64,000 bases of DNA from Nocardioides panaciterrulae (lineage in GTDB: Bacteria; Actinomycetota; Actinomycetes; Propionibacteriales; Nocardioidaceae): the NCBI RefSeq assembly GCF_013409645.1, contig NZ_JACCBG010000001.1:124001-188000 (forward strand), in the 5' to 3' direction. The translations under genes were made by a program, and so were the position numbers. Positions within the stretch are counted from its first letter, which is position 1. Every line of letters begins with the position of its first letter. The notes beneath the pieces are model-generated. The model saw only the letters and a list, made by a program, of their open reading frames with translations. It searched no databases and was not told the DNA's origin. Positions 43,497 through 51,663 of the stretch are shown piece after piece.

Positions 43497-44102
43497 TCAG
43501 GCGGGCTGGGGCTGGTCGTCGGGGCGCGGCCCGAAGACGGTGAGCGCGTCGAGCTCGTCGTCGCCCGGCACCGGCGCGAACCACGCCCGCATCTGCCGCC
43601 GGGAGCGGCGGGAGAAGAAGCCGCGGAACAGCTCGTACGCCGGGGCGTCGACCGCGACCCCGTCCGGCAGCCGGTCGAGCATCCGCGGCCGGAGCGCGTC
43701 GAGGACCGGTCGCCACAGGTGCTCCGGGGGCCGGCCCAGGCCGAGCGCCTCGTGCAGGTCGGTGTGGTGGACCGCGATGTCCCACACCAGGGCGGGGGTG
43801 GCGCTGTCGGCGACCGATCCGGCGACCGCGTCGACGTTGGCCAGCAGCTCGGCGACCAGCTCGTCGAGCGGGAGGAGGGCCCGTTCCCCGACGTGCCGGG
43901 CGGTCCACTCCGGGCCCGGGGCGCCGTCCATCCGGCCGGCCAGCGCGTCGGCGGGGCCGCCGGCGAGGTGGGCGTAGACGTCATGCACGGTCCAGGCGGG
44001 GGTGGCCGGCACGTGCAGGTGCCGCTGGTGGTCGGTGAGCCCGGCGGCGAGCGCGGCCAGGGCGGTCGCGTGGTCGCGGTAGAGGCCGCCCCAGTCCGTC
44101 AT
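43497..44102 (-). CDS. mycothiol-dependent maleylpyruvate isomerase-like (MDMPI_N) protein
   Basis: A 201-residue DinB-fold protein. VPATPAWTVHDVYAHLAG is the hallmark N-terminal MDMPI helix with the metal-binding His; the second ligand region is LVWDIAVHHTDLHEALGL. These enzymes typically use mycothiol, in keeping with an actinobacterium, but the substrate is unknown. ATG 44102 has TAGGGT 6 nt upstream on the minus strand. It converges with the permease gene, 13 nt apart. Confidence 0.83.
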   Translation of the reverse strand: MTDWGGLYRDHATALAALAAGLTDHQRHLHVPATPAWTVHDVYAHLAGGPADALAGRMDGAPGPEWTARHVGERALLPLDELVAELLANVDAVAGSVADSATPALVWDIAVHHTDLHEALGLGRPPEHLWRPVLDALRPRMLDRLPDGVAVDAPAYELFRGFFSRRSRRQMRAWFAPVPGDDELDALTVFGPRPDDQPQPA

Positions 44103-44108
44103 GGCCAG

Positions 44109-44114
44109 ACCCTA
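44109..44114 (-). promoter_or_regulatory. -10 element of leaderless promoter (TAGGGT)
   Basis: On the minus strand TAGGGT ends 6 nt before ATG 44102. Confidence 0.45.
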
Positions 44115-44189
44115 GGGCATCCGGGCGGTGCGAACGGCCCTGTCGCCGCGGCCCCCGCCGTCCCTAGCGTCGCGGGCAGGAGGTGCCCC

Positions 44190-44270
44190 ATGTGGTTCTG
44201 GATCTTCATCGTCGTGCTCGTCGTCGCGCTCGGCCTGCTCATCCTGGACGGCGCGCGCCGTCGCCGGTGA
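44190..44270 (+). CDS. 26-aa single-pass membrane peptide
   Basis: A tiny gene: Met-Trp-Phe-Trp followed by a hydrophobic helix (IFIVVLVVALGLLIL) and a basic end (DGARRRR), which predicts an N-out, C-in membrane peptide. AGGAGGTG lies about 5 nt upstream of ATG 44190, one of the best ribosome sites in the window, and TAGCGT (44165-44170) could be its -10. The stop is 17 nt before the M3 peptidase start. No family recognised; small membrane peptides often regulate larger membrane proteins. Confidence 0.6.
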   Translation: MWFWIFIVVLVVALGLLILDGARRRR

Positions 44271-44274
44271 GCCC

Positions 44275-44280
44275 TAGGGT
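44275..44280 (+). promoter_or_regulatory. -10 element of leaderless promoter (TAGGGT)
   Basis: TAGGGT ends 7 nt before GTG 44288 of the M3 peptidase, just after the 26-aa gene. Confidence 0.5.
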
Positions 44281-44287
44281 GGCGCCC

Positions 44288-46300
44288 GTGACCCAGACGC
44301 CGCTCCCGGAGCACCCGCCCACCGCCGAACCGGCCCCGCTGGCCCTGCCCGACGCCGCCGGCGCCCGGGCCTGGGTCGAGGCGCGCACCGCGGAGGGCTT
44401 CGCGCGGGTGCGCGAGCTGGTCGCGCGGCTCCGCGAGGCGCGGCCGGCCGACCCGCTGACGGTGCTGCGCAGCTGGGACGAGGTCTCCCTGGCGCTCTCC
44501 GACGTGGCCGCGGTCGGGTCGCTGTGGGCCAACGTGCACCCGCTGCTGGAGGTGCGCACCGCCTGCGAGCGGGCCGAGGTCGAGGCCGACCGGCTGGGCA
44601 CCGAGCTGCGCCAGGACCGGGGGCTCTACGACGTGTTCGCGGCCCTCGACCCGGCCGGGCTGGACCCGGAGGCCGCCCGGCTGCTGGACAAGACCCTGCA
44701 GGACTTCCGGCGCGCCGGCGTCGACCGCGACCACGCGACCCGCGCGCGGCTGGCGCAGATCGAGGAGCGGCTGACCGAGCTGGTCCAGGACTTCGGCCGC
44801 ACGATCCGCGACGACGTGCGCCGGGTCCGGGTGCCGGCCGACCGGCTGGCCGGGATGCCGCAGGACTGGCTCGACGCCCACCCCGCGGACGCCGACGGCC
44901 TGGTCACCGTGACCACCGACTACCCCGACGCCGTGCCGGTGCGGATGTTCGTCCACGACCCGCAGGTGCGCCGCGACGTCACCGTCGCGTTCCTGCAGCG
45001 GGGCTGGCCCGCGAACGAGCCGCTGCTCACCGAGCTCGTCGCGCTGCGCCACGAGCTCGCCACGCTGGTCGGGTTCCCGGACTGGGCGTCCTACGACGCC
45101 GAGGTGAAGATGATCGGCGCCGGCGCGCGGATCCCGGAGTTCATCGACCGGATCGCCGCCGCGGCCGAGGAGCCGATGCGCCGCGACCTCGACGTGGTCC
45201 TCGAGCGCTACCGCCGCGACGTCCCCGGCGCCACGACGATCGACGCCGCCGACGCCGGCTACTACGAGGAGCTGGTCCGCAAGGAGCAGCTCGACGTCGA
45301 CGCCCAGCAGGTGCGCACCTACTTCGACTTCGCCAAGGTGCGCCAGGGGCTGCTCGACGTCACCGGCCGGCTGTTCGGGCTGCGCTGGGTCGAGGTGCCC
45401 GACGCCCCGGTGTGGCACGAGGACGTCACGGTCTACGACGTGTACGACGAGTCCGACCTGCACGACGGGGCCGACCCGGACTCCGCCGTTCCCGGGGAGC
45501 GAGCGCAGCCAGCGTCTCGACGGATCGGCCGGATCCACCTCGACCTGCACCCGCGTGAGGGCAAGTACAAGCACGCCGCCCAGTTCACGCTCGCCGACGG
45601 GCTGGTGGGCCGGCAGCTGTCCGAGGGGGCGCTGGTCTGCAACTTCCCGCGCGGGCTGATGGAGCACTCCGACGTCGTGACGCTCTTCCACGAGTTCGGC
45701 CACCTGGTCCACCACGTGCTGGCCGGCCGGGCCCGCTGGACCCGCTTCTCCGGGGTCGCGACCGAGTGGGACTTCGTCGAGGCGCCCAGCCAGATGCTCG
45801 AGGAGTGGGCCTGGGACGCCGGCGTGCTGCGCGGCTTCGCCACCGACGCCGCCGGCGAGCCGATCCCGGCCGAGCTGGTCGAGCGGATGCGCGCGGCGGA
45901 CGACTTCGGCAAGGGCTACCAGGCCCGGCAGCAGATGTTCTACGCCGCGATGTCGTACTGGTTCCACACCGACCGGCCCGCGGACCTGACCGGCCGGATG
46001 GTCGAGCTGCAGCAGCGCTACTCGCCGTACGCGTGGATCGAGGGCACCCACATGTTCGCGAGCTTCGGGCACCTCGGCGGCTACTCCTCGGCGTACTACA
46101 CCTACATGTGGTCGCTGGTCATCGCCAAGGACCTGTTCAGCGCCTTCGACCCCGGCGACCTGTTCGCGCCCGAGGTCGCCCTGCGCTACCGCCACAAGGT
46201 GCTCGCCCCCGGCGGCAGCCGGGACGCCGCGGACCTGGTCGAGGACTTCCTCGGCCGGCCCTACACCTTCGACGCGTACGCCGCCTGGCTGGCCCGCTGA
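44288..46300 (+). CDS. M3-family zinc oligopeptidase
   Basis: A 670-residue cytoplasmic metallopeptidase (thimet oligopeptidase family). HEFGH (468-472) supplies two zinc ligands and the catalytic Glu; the third ligand lies in the following VEAPSQMLEEW. The GYSSAYYTYMWSLVIAKDLF and CNFPRG segments form the substrate site. It degrades short peptides. Around residues 403-412 the sequence PGERAQPASRR is encoded by a REP-like element (45494-45523) and looks like an in-frame insertion in a surface loop. GTG 44288 is fixed by the leaderless -10. Confidence 0.9.
   Translation: MTQTPLPEHPPTAEPAPLALPDAAGARAWVEARTAEGFARVRELVARLREARPADPLTVLRSWDEVSLALSDVAAVGSLWANVHPLLEVRTACERAEVEADRLGTELRQDRGLYDVFAALDPAGLDPEAARLLDKTLQDFRRAGVDRDHATRARLAQIEERLTELVQDFGRTIRDDVRRVRVPADRLAGMPQDWLDAHPADADGLVTVTTDYPDAVPVRMFVHDPQVRRDVTVAFLQRGWPANEPLLTELVALRHELATLVGFPDWASYDAEVKMIGAGARIPEFIDRIAAAAEEPMRRDLDVVLERYRRDVPGATTIDAADAGYYEELVRKEQLDVDAQQVRTYFDFAKVRQGLLDVTGRLFGLRWVEVPDAPVWHEDVTVYDVYDESDLHDGADPDSAVPGERAQPASRRIGRIHLDLHPREGKYKHAAQFTLADGLVGRQLSEGALVCNFPRGLMEHSDVVTLFHEFGHLVHHVLAGRARWTRFSGVATEWDFVEAPSQMLEEWAWDAGVLRGFATDAAGEPIPAELVERMRAADDFGKGYQARQQMFYAAMSYWFHTDRPADLTGRMVELQQRYSPYAWIEGTHMFASFGHLGGYSSAYYTYMWSLVIAKDLFSAFDPGDLFAPEVALRYRHKVLAPGGSRDAADLVEDFLGRPYTFDAYAAWLAR
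45494..45523. repeat. REP-like element inside a coding sequence
   Basis: GGGGAGCGAGCGCAGCCAGC followed by GTCTCGACGG resembles the palindromic repeat (GAGCGAGCGCAGCGAGCGTC type) common between actinobacterial genes. Here it sits in frame in the M3 peptidase gene. Confidence 0.55.
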
Positions 46301-46344
46301 CCGTCGTCCGGTCTTGTGCGGGCCGGATCCCGGCGTACCATCGG

Positions 46345-46370
46345 CGATATATCGTGATCTGTCGTCGATA
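46345..46370. promoter_or_regulatory. PadR operator candidate
   Basis: CGATATATCG, 8 nt, then CGTCGATAG make an imperfect AT-rich inverted repeat in otherwise GC-rich DNA, 18 nt before ATG 46388. The position suggests autorepression by the PadR protein. Confidence 0.55.
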
Positions 46371-46387
46371 GTCTTCGGAGGGTTGTC

Positions 46388-47083
46388 ATGGGGAGCTGGG
46401 GAAATTGGGGCGGGCCGTGGGGCGGGTTCCCGCCGGTGGGGCCGTGGGGCGGCGTCGGTGGCGGTCCGGGGCGCTCCGGCAAGCCGGGCCCGCCGCCGTG
46501 GCTGACCGGGCTGTTCGGCCTCGCCCAGCCGGAGCCGCCGCGCGGTCCGCGGGCGCGCCGGGGTGACGTGCGCGCGGCCATCCTCGACGTGCTGCGCGGG
46601 GAGCCGATGAACGGCTACCAGGTCATGCAGCAGATCGCCGAGCGGTCCGGTGGCGCCTGGAAGCCCAGCCCGGGCTCGGTGTACCCGACGATCCAGCAGC
46701 TCGAGGACGAGGGGCTGATCGAGGGCATCGACGGCTCGGGGCAGCGCAAGCTCAAGCCCACCACCGCGGGCTGGCACTACATCGACGAGCACCGCGAGGA
46801 GCTCGAGGACGTGTGGCGGCCGTTCGAGCGGTCCGAGGGCGAGGAGCGGGGTGCCGGGTTCGGCGACCTCAAGCCCGAGATCGGCCAGGTGCTCTCGGCG
46901 GTGTGGCAGATCATCACCCAGGGCAGCGACCGCCAGCGGCGCGAGGCCGTGGCCGTGCTCGTCGAGACCCGACGCCGGCTCTACGGGATCCTGGCCGAGG
47001 GCGACGACCCGACCGACCCCGGCTCCCGCGACGCCGGGGGTGAGGAGAGCGACGACGGGACCGGGGACGGGGTGGCGTCATGA
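46388..47083 (+). CDS. PadR-family transcriptional regulator
   Basis: A 231-residue repressor. The first 50 residues are a Gly/Trp/Pro-rich tail (MGSWGNWGGPWGGFPPVG). The winged helix follows: VRAAILDVLRGEPMNGYQVM, SPGSVYPTIQQLEDEGLI and KLKPTTAGWHYI. The C-terminal part is a dimerisation helix region. GGAGGG precedes ATG 46388 by 6 nt. It is coupled (ATGA) to a DUF1707 membrane protein, a common pairing in actinobacteria, and probably represses its own operon through the AT-rich palindrome. Confidence 0.88.
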   Translation: MGSWGNWGGPWGGFPPVGPWGGVGGGPGRSGKPGPPPWLTGLFGLAQPEPPRGPRARRGDVRAAILDVLRGEPMNGYQVMQQIAERSGGAWKPSPGSVYPTIQQLEDEGLIEGIDGSGQRKLKPTTAGWHYIDEHREELEDVWRPFERSEGEERGAGFGDLKPEIGQVLSAVWQIITQGSDRQRREAVAVLVETRRRLYGILAEGDDPTDPGSRDAGGEESDDGTGDGVAS

Positions 47084-47499
47084 AGGACGGACACTTCCTG
47101 CTCAGCGACGTCGAGCGCGACCGGGCGGGCGCCGAGCTCGCCGACCACTACGCCGAGGGCCGGCTGACCCCTGAGGAGCACGCCGAGCGGCTGGACCGGA
47201 TCTGGTCCGCGCGCACCCGCGCCGACCTGCTCCCGGTCTTCCGCGACCTGCCCCGCCCCGCCGCGGCCACCCCGACCAGGTCCGGCCGGCCGGGTGCCGC
47301 CCGGGGCTGGGGCGGCCGGACGCCGTACGCCGCGCCGCGCCGGACCGGGCTGCGCGCCGTGCCCACCCCGCTGCTGGTGGTCCTCGGCGTGCTGCTCGTG
47401 CTGACCGTCCTCACCCACCTGCCGGTGGTGCTGCTCGGCCTGCTGGTGTGGTTCTTCGTGGCCCGCGCCCGGCACGGGCACTACCCGCGCCGTTGGTGA
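47080..47499 (+). CDS. DUF1707 membrane protein
   Basis: A 139-residue protein. Residues 7-55 are a DUF1707 domain (LLSDVERDRAGAELADHYAE, GRLTPEEHAERLDRIWSART), a small SHOCT-like helical motif. A basic linker leads to two hydrophobic segments (TPLLVVLGVLLVLTVL and PVVLLGLLVWFFV). Overlaps the PadR stop by 4 nt, so its level is set by that regulator. Precise role unknown; probably senses or modulates the envelope. Confidence 0.85.
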   Translation: MKDGHFLLSDVERDRAGAELADHYAEGRLTPEEHAERLDRIWSARTRADLLPVFRDLPRPAAATPTRSGRPGAARGWGGRTPYAAPRRTGLRAVPTPLLVVLGVLLVLTVLTHLPVVLLGLLVWFFVARARHGHYPRRW

Positions 47500-47537
47500 C
47501 CCTGTTGCTGACCCCGTTGCTGACCCCGTTGGTGACC
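47496..47537. repeat. short tandem repeats of GTTGSTGACC
   Basis: Around the stop of the DUF1707 gene GTTGGTGACCCT, GTTGCTGACCCC, GTTGCTGACCCC and GTTGGTGACCTC follow one another with a 12-nt period. Confidence 0.7.
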
Positions 47538-47545
47538 TCGGGCCA

Positions 47546-47564
47546 CCGCTGACGGGATCAGCGG
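47546..47564. terminator. hairpin overlapping a stop codon
   Basis: CCGCTGA-CGGGA-TCAGCGG, a 7-bp stem, lies between convergent genes and includes the stop of the nucleotidyltransferase gene. A modest terminator candidate. Confidence 0.4.
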
Positions 47565-48385
47565 GCGGCCAGCAGCTCGTCGGTCCAGGCGAAGCAGGCC
47601 GCTGACAGCTCGGCCAGGCCGGCGGCGTTGTCCGGGCCGGGCAGCAGCGTGTCGATGCGCGCGGCGACGGCGGCGGGCAGGTCCTCGTGGAGGTAGCGCA
47701 GCCCGAAGTCGTGCCGCCAGGGGCAGTGCTCGATGCGCAGCAGCCGCACCAGCCCGCCGAGCGCGAACGTGAGGTAGAGCGAGGCCGCCTCCGGCAGCTG
47801 GCCGCGGCGAACCGCGCGGTTGACCAGCCACTCCGCCGTCGCCCGGCGCTGCCGGACCTGCTCGGTCCACTCCGCGCACGCCTGGGCGATCGCGTCCTCG
47901 TCGTCGTGGCGCAGCTCGACGAGGCCGTCGGGGTCGTGGACGACGATCGGGGTGCCGTGCCGGCGTACGTCGACGAAGCGGTGCTCGTCGGACAGGCTCG
48001 AGATGTGCAGGTCGACGATCCGGGTCGGCTCGGCCAGCGCGCCCGGCCGGTGCTGGTGGTTGACGAAGCACTGACGGCCGTCCGGCCAGCCGGCCCGCGG
48101 CAGCTCCCAGACGTGGTCGACGTCGAACTCCTCGCGGATCCGGGCGAGCAGCCGGTCGTAGACCGCGTCGTGCGCGCCGGGCGTGCACAGCAGCTCCACG
48201 TCGAGGTCGGACCACTCGTCGTAGCCACCGGTGGCGGCGGACCCGCCCACCCAGGCGACCAGGACGTCGGGGTCCTCCTCGCCCTGGCGGGCCAGCCAGG
48301 TCAGCCAGTCCTGGAACCGGGTCAGGTCGGGTGCCGAAGTGCGTTCAGAAATGTGGGGGACAGGTGAGTGCGCGGGGGCAGACAT
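47558..48385 (-). CDS. nucleotidyltransferase-fold protein
   Basis: A 275-residue protein with a polymerase-beta-type nucleotidyltransferase core: AWVGGSAATGGYDEWSDLDV has the GS motif and the DxD metal-binding pair. The C-terminal half is helical (LYLTFALGGLVRLLRIEH), as in aminoglycoside adenylyltransferase-like proteins. The substrate is unknown; drug modification is one possibility only. ATG 48385 is chosen since the folded domain begins soon after. No ribosome site is obvious. Confidence 0.72.
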   Translation of the reverse strand: MSAPAHSPVPHISERTSAPDLTRFQDWLTWLARQGEEDPDVLVAWVGGSAATGGYDEWSDLDVELLCTPGAHDAVYDRLLARIREEFDVDHVWELPRAGWPDGRQCFVNHQHRPGALAEPTRIVDLHISSLSDEHRFVDVRRHGTPIVVHDPDGLVELRHDDEDAIAQACAEWTEQVRQRRATAEWLVNRAVRRGQLPEAASLYLTFALGGLVRLLRIEHCPWRHDFGLRYLHEDLPAAVAARIDTLLPGPDNAAGLAELSAACFAWTDELLAAR

Positions 48386-48461
48386 GTGGATATCGTCACA
48401 CCCGGCCCCGGTCCGCCGCTGGCCATTTTCGTCGCCGTGCTCTCCTCCTCGGAAGGTGCCC

Positions 48462-48728
48462 ATGACCGAAACGCCTCCCCGCCCCGCGGGCCGGACCCCC
48501 CGCGGCCCCTGGATCCTCGCCGTGGTGCTGCTCGCCCCGGCCGTGATCCTGCCCCTGATCGTGCCGCTCTACGACAGCACGGACCCCACGTTGAACGGCT
48601 GGCCGTTCTACTTCTGGTTCCAGATGGCGCTGATCCTCATGTCGGGGGTGCTGACGATCGCGGCCTACCTGGTCGTCACCCGCAGCGAGCGCCGTGAGCG
48701 CGTCCGCGACGGCGAGCGCACGCGATGA
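48462..48728 (+). CDS. DUF3311-like small symporter subunit
   Basis: An 88-residue membrane protein with two helices (WILAVVLLAPAVILPLIVPLY and FYFWFQMALILMSGVLTIAAYLVV, quoted in part). This size and layout match the DUF3311-type partner found directly before SSS symporter genes. GGAAGG precedes ATG 48462, and the stop overlaps the symporter start (ATGA), so the two subunits are made together. Confidence 0.8.
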   Translation: MTETPPRPAGRTPRGPWILAVVLLAPAVILPLIVPLYDSTDPTLNGWPFYFWFQMALILMSGVLTIAAYLVVTRSERRERVRDGERTR

Positions 48729-50371
48729 GCGGCGTCGACGGGGTCGCCTTCAGCGTCTTCCTGTTCTTGTTCCTGCTGGTCACGGTGCTGGGCTTCGCGG
48801 CGGCCCGGTGGCGGCGCGCCACCTCGATGGCCAGCCTCGACGAGTGGGGGCTCGGCGGCCGGGGCTTCGGCACCTTCATCGCCTGGTTCCTCATCGGCGG
48901 CGACCTCTACACCGCCTACACGTTCGTGGCGGTCCCCGCGCTGATGTACGCCGGCAGCGTGGTCGGCTTCTTCGCGGTGCCTTACACGATCGTGGTCTAC
49001 CCGCTGATCTTCCTGTTCCTGCCCCGGCTGTGGTCGGTCTCCCACCGGCACAGCTACGTGACGCCCGCCGACTTCGTGCGCGGCCGCTACGACTCCAGGC
49101 CGCTGGGCCTCGCGGTCGCGCTGACCGGGATCCTGGCCACGATGCCCTACATCGCGCTGCAGCTGGTCGGCATCCAGGTGGTGCTGGAGGTGATGGGGAT
49201 CGGGACCGGCGCCGGCAGCTGGGTCAGCAAGGACCTGCCGCTGTTCATCGCGTTCGCGGTGCTCGCCGCCTACACCTACTCCTCGGGCCTGCGGGCGCCG
49301 GCGCTGATCGCGTTCGTCAAGGACATCCTCATCTACGTGGTCATCCTGGTCGCGGTGATCTACCTGCCGCACCACCTCGGCGGCTGGGGGCACATCTTCT
49401 CCTCCGCCCAGCACTCCTTCGACTCCTACAACGCCGACAACGCCGAGGCGATCAAGGCGGGGACCGCGTCCGGCAAGGGCAGCATCCCGCCGGCCGCGGC
49501 GCACTGGGCGTACGCCTCGCTGGCGCTCGGGTCGGCGCTGGCGCTGTTCATGTACCCGCACTCGGTCACCGGCGTGCTGTCGACCAAGAACCGCTCGGTG
49601 ATCCGCCGCAACGCCGCGCTGCTGCCGGCGTACTCCTTCCTGCTCGGGCTGCTCGCCCTGCTCGGCTTCGTCGCGATCGCGGCCGGGGTGAAGGTGACCA
49701 ACGCCCAGCAGTCGGTGCCGCAGCTGTTCGAGAACGAGTTCCCGAGCTGGTTCGCCGGCGTCGCGTTCGCCGCGATCGTGATCGGTGCCCTGGTGCCGGC
49801 CGCGATCATGTCGATCGCGGCGGCGAACCTGTGGACGCGCAACATCTACAAGGCGTTCCTCAAGCACGACGCCACGCCGGCGCAGGAGGCCCAGCAGAGC
49901 AAGCTGGCCTCGCTGCTGGTGAAGTTCGGGGCGCTGGCGTTCGTGCTGTTCCTGCCCAAGGACTTCGCGATCAACCTGCAGCTGCTCGGTGGCGTGTGGA
50001 TCCTGCAGACCTTCCCGGCCATCGTGCTGGGGCTCTACACGCGGTGGTTCCACCGCTGGGCGCTGTTCGCCGGCTGGCTGGTCAGCATGGTCTACGGCAC
50101 CTGGCTGGCCTACAACGTGCCGGTCGTCGGCAACCCGGGCAGCCACTTCGGTGGCCCGCTGAGCGCGTTCCCGGGCACCGACACGAAGGTCTACATCGCG
50201 GCCATCGCGTTCGTGGTCAACCTGGTGGTCTCGGTGGGGCTGACCATCGTGCTGCGGGCGGCGAACGTGGCCGAGGGCACCGACCAGACCCGCCCGGAGG
50301 ACTACACCGCCGACGTCGGCGACGCCGAGGTCGAGCCCGAGCTGGACCCGGGGGCTCCTGCCCACGCGTGA
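48725..50371 (+). CDS. sodium:solute symporter (SSS family)
   Basis: A 548-residue transporter with about 13 helices. GLGGRGFGTFIAWFLIGGDL, YVTPADFVRGRYDS, YTYSSGLRAPALIAFVKD and SIAAANLWTRNIYKAFL are family landmarks, closest in feel to monocarboxylate or solute uptake proteins of the MctP type. A polar C-terminal tail follows the last helix. It is coupled to the DUF3311-like subunit. The carried solute is not certain. Confidence 0.87.
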   Translation: MSGVDGVAFSVFLFLFLLVTVLGFAAARWRRATSMASLDEWGLGGRGFGTFIAWFLIGGDLYTAYTFVAVPALMYAGSVVGFFAVPYTIVVYPLIFLFLPRLWSVSHRHSYVTPADFVRGRYDSRPLGLAVALTGILATMPYIALQLVGIQVVLEVMGIGTGAGSWVSKDLPLFIAFAVLAAYTYSSGLRAPALIAFVKDILIYVVILVAVIYLPHHLGGWGHIFSSAQHSFDSYNADNAEAIKAGTASGKGSIPPAAAHWAYASLALGSALALFMYPHSVTGVLSTKNRSVIRRNAALLPAYSFLLGLLALLGFVAIAAGVKVTNAQQSVPQLFENEFPSWFAGVAFAAIVIGALVPAAIMSIAAANLWTRNIYKAFLKHDATPAQEAQQSKLASLLVKFGALAFVLFLPKDFAINLQLLGGVWILQTFPAIVLGLYTRWFHRWALFAGWLVSMVYGTWLAYNVPVVGNPGSHFGGPLSAFPGTDTKVYIAAIAFVVNLVVSVGLTIVLRAANVAEGTDQTRPEDYTADVGDAEVEPELDPGAPAHA

Positions 50372-50381
50372 CCGTGCGCGG

Positions 50382-50418
50382 GCCGGGCGCGGGCCGCGGG
50401 CAGCGGCCCGCGCCCGGC
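50382..50418 (+). terminator. strong GC terminator hairpin
   Basis: GCCGGGCGCGGGCCGC-GGGCA-GCGGCCCGCGCCCGGC is a perfect 16-bp stem (given in parts) starting 11 nt after the symporter stop. Confidence 0.75.
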
Positions 50419-50436
50419 GGGACCCGTGGCCGGCGG

Positions 50437-50474
50437 GCCGGAAATGCTGGCCGGAAATGCTGGCCGGAACGGCC
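50437..50474. repeat. short tandem repeats GCCGGAAATGCTG
   Basis: GCCGGAAATGCTG at 50437-50449 is repeated exactly at 50450-50462 and followed by a partial copy, between the terminator and the FUSC gene. Confidence 0.75.
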
Positions 50475-50490
50475 GGCTGGAGCTGCTGGC

Positions 50491-50496
50491 TAGGGT
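50491..50496 (+). promoter_or_regulatory. -10 element of leaderless promoter (TAGGGT)
   Basis: TAGGGT ends 6 nt before GTG 50503. Confidence 0.5.
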
Positions 50497-50502
50497 CGAG
50501 CC

Positions 50503-51663
50503 GTGATGTCCCCGTCCGGAGCCGTGCGTGACCCACGGGAGCGGTGGCGCGAGCGCCTGCACGACCCGGTGTTCTGGACCGAGACCCTCCAGGTGGTCAA
50601 GACCGTGGCGGCCGCGGTGGCCGCCTGGTTCTTGGCGACCCACGTCTTCCACCTGCCGCAGTCCTTCCTCGCGCCCTGGTCGGCGCTGCTGGTAGTGCAC
50701 GCGACGGTCTACCGGACCTTCTCCGAGGGGGCCCGCCAGGTGGGCGCGGCCGTGCTGGGCGTGGTCGTGGCCTGGGGGGTCGGCAACCTGCTGGGCCTGG
50801 ACGCGACCGCGGTCGCGGTGGTGCTGCTCGCCGGGCTCGCGGTGGGGACGCTGCCCTGGCTGGCCGGCCAGGGCACCGCGATCGCGGCGACGGCCCTTAT
50901 CGTGCTGACCACGGGCTTCGCCCAGGACGGCAACATGCTGCTCATGCGGCTCGCCGACACCGGGATCGGGATCGGCGTCGGCCTGCTGGTCAACCTCGTG
51001 GTGTGGCCGCCGCTGCGCAACCGGACCGCGATCTCGGCCCTGAACGCCCTCGACGACGAGATCGGCGACCTGCTCCAGACGATCGGCGACGGACTGGCGG
51101 CCGGACGGGCCGAGGACGAGGTCGCGGATTGGATCGACCGCACCCGGGTCCTGGACGAGGACCTCGACCGCGCCTGGGGGCTGGTGCGCCAGGCGCGGGA
51201 GAGCGCGCGGCTGAACCCGCGGCGCTCGGCGGTCGAGCTGCGCAATCCCAAGCTCTGGATGGGACTGCTGAAGCGCGAGGAGCAGGCCATCGCCGAGACC
51301 CGGAGCATGGCCCAGACGATCCTGCACGGCACGGGCGAGGACGGCGAGTGGATCTCGGCGTTCCGGGAGCCCTACGTCGTGCTGCTGCGCGACACCGGTG
51401 CCGCCATCCTCGCCGCCGACCCGATGGCCATCCTCGAGGTCCGCGACCGGCTGAACCGGCTCGTGGACCGGCTCGCGGAGGAGTCGACGCCCCGGCTGTG
51501 GCCCGTGTACGGCGGCCTGATCATCAACCTGCGCAACATCATCGACGCGATGGACGAGGTCGCCAAGGCCAACCCGCTGGACCAGCCGCCGCTGCCGTTC
51601 CTGCGGGCCGACCAGGTGAGCGGGACGTCAGGTGAGCGGGGCGACCAGATGAGCGGGGCGTGA
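50503..51663 (+). CDS. FUSC-family membrane protein (aromatic acid exporter-like)
   Basis: A 386-residue membrane protein. Five or six helices in the first 180 residues (TVAAAVAAWFLATHVF, WSALLVVHATVYRTF, GIGIGVGLLVNLVVW) are followed by a long helical cytoplasmic domain. This matches the FUSC/ArAE group, which export aromatic acids or act at the envelope. GTG 50503 is supported by the leaderless -10; the next codon is ATG 50506, an alternative. It overlaps the next gene by 4 nt (GTGA). Confidence 0.82.
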   Translation: MMSPSGAVRDPRERWRERLHDPVFWTETLQVVKTVAAAVAAWFLATHVFHLPQSFLAPWSALLVVHATVYRTFSEGARQVGAAVLGVVVAWGVGNLLGLDATAVAVVLLAGLAVGTLPWLAGQGTAIAATALIVLTTGFAQDGNMLLMRLADTGIGIGVGLLVNLVVWPPLRNRTAISALNALDDEIGDLLQTIGDGLAAGRAEDEVADWIDRTRVLDEDLDRAWGLVRQARESARLNPRRSAVELRNPKLWMGLLKREEQAIAETRSMAQTILHGTGEDGEWISAFREPYVVLLRDTGAAILAADPMAILEVRDRLNRLVDRLAEESTPRLWPVYGGLIINLRNIIDAMDEVAKANPLDQPPLPFLRADQVSGTSGERGDQMSGA

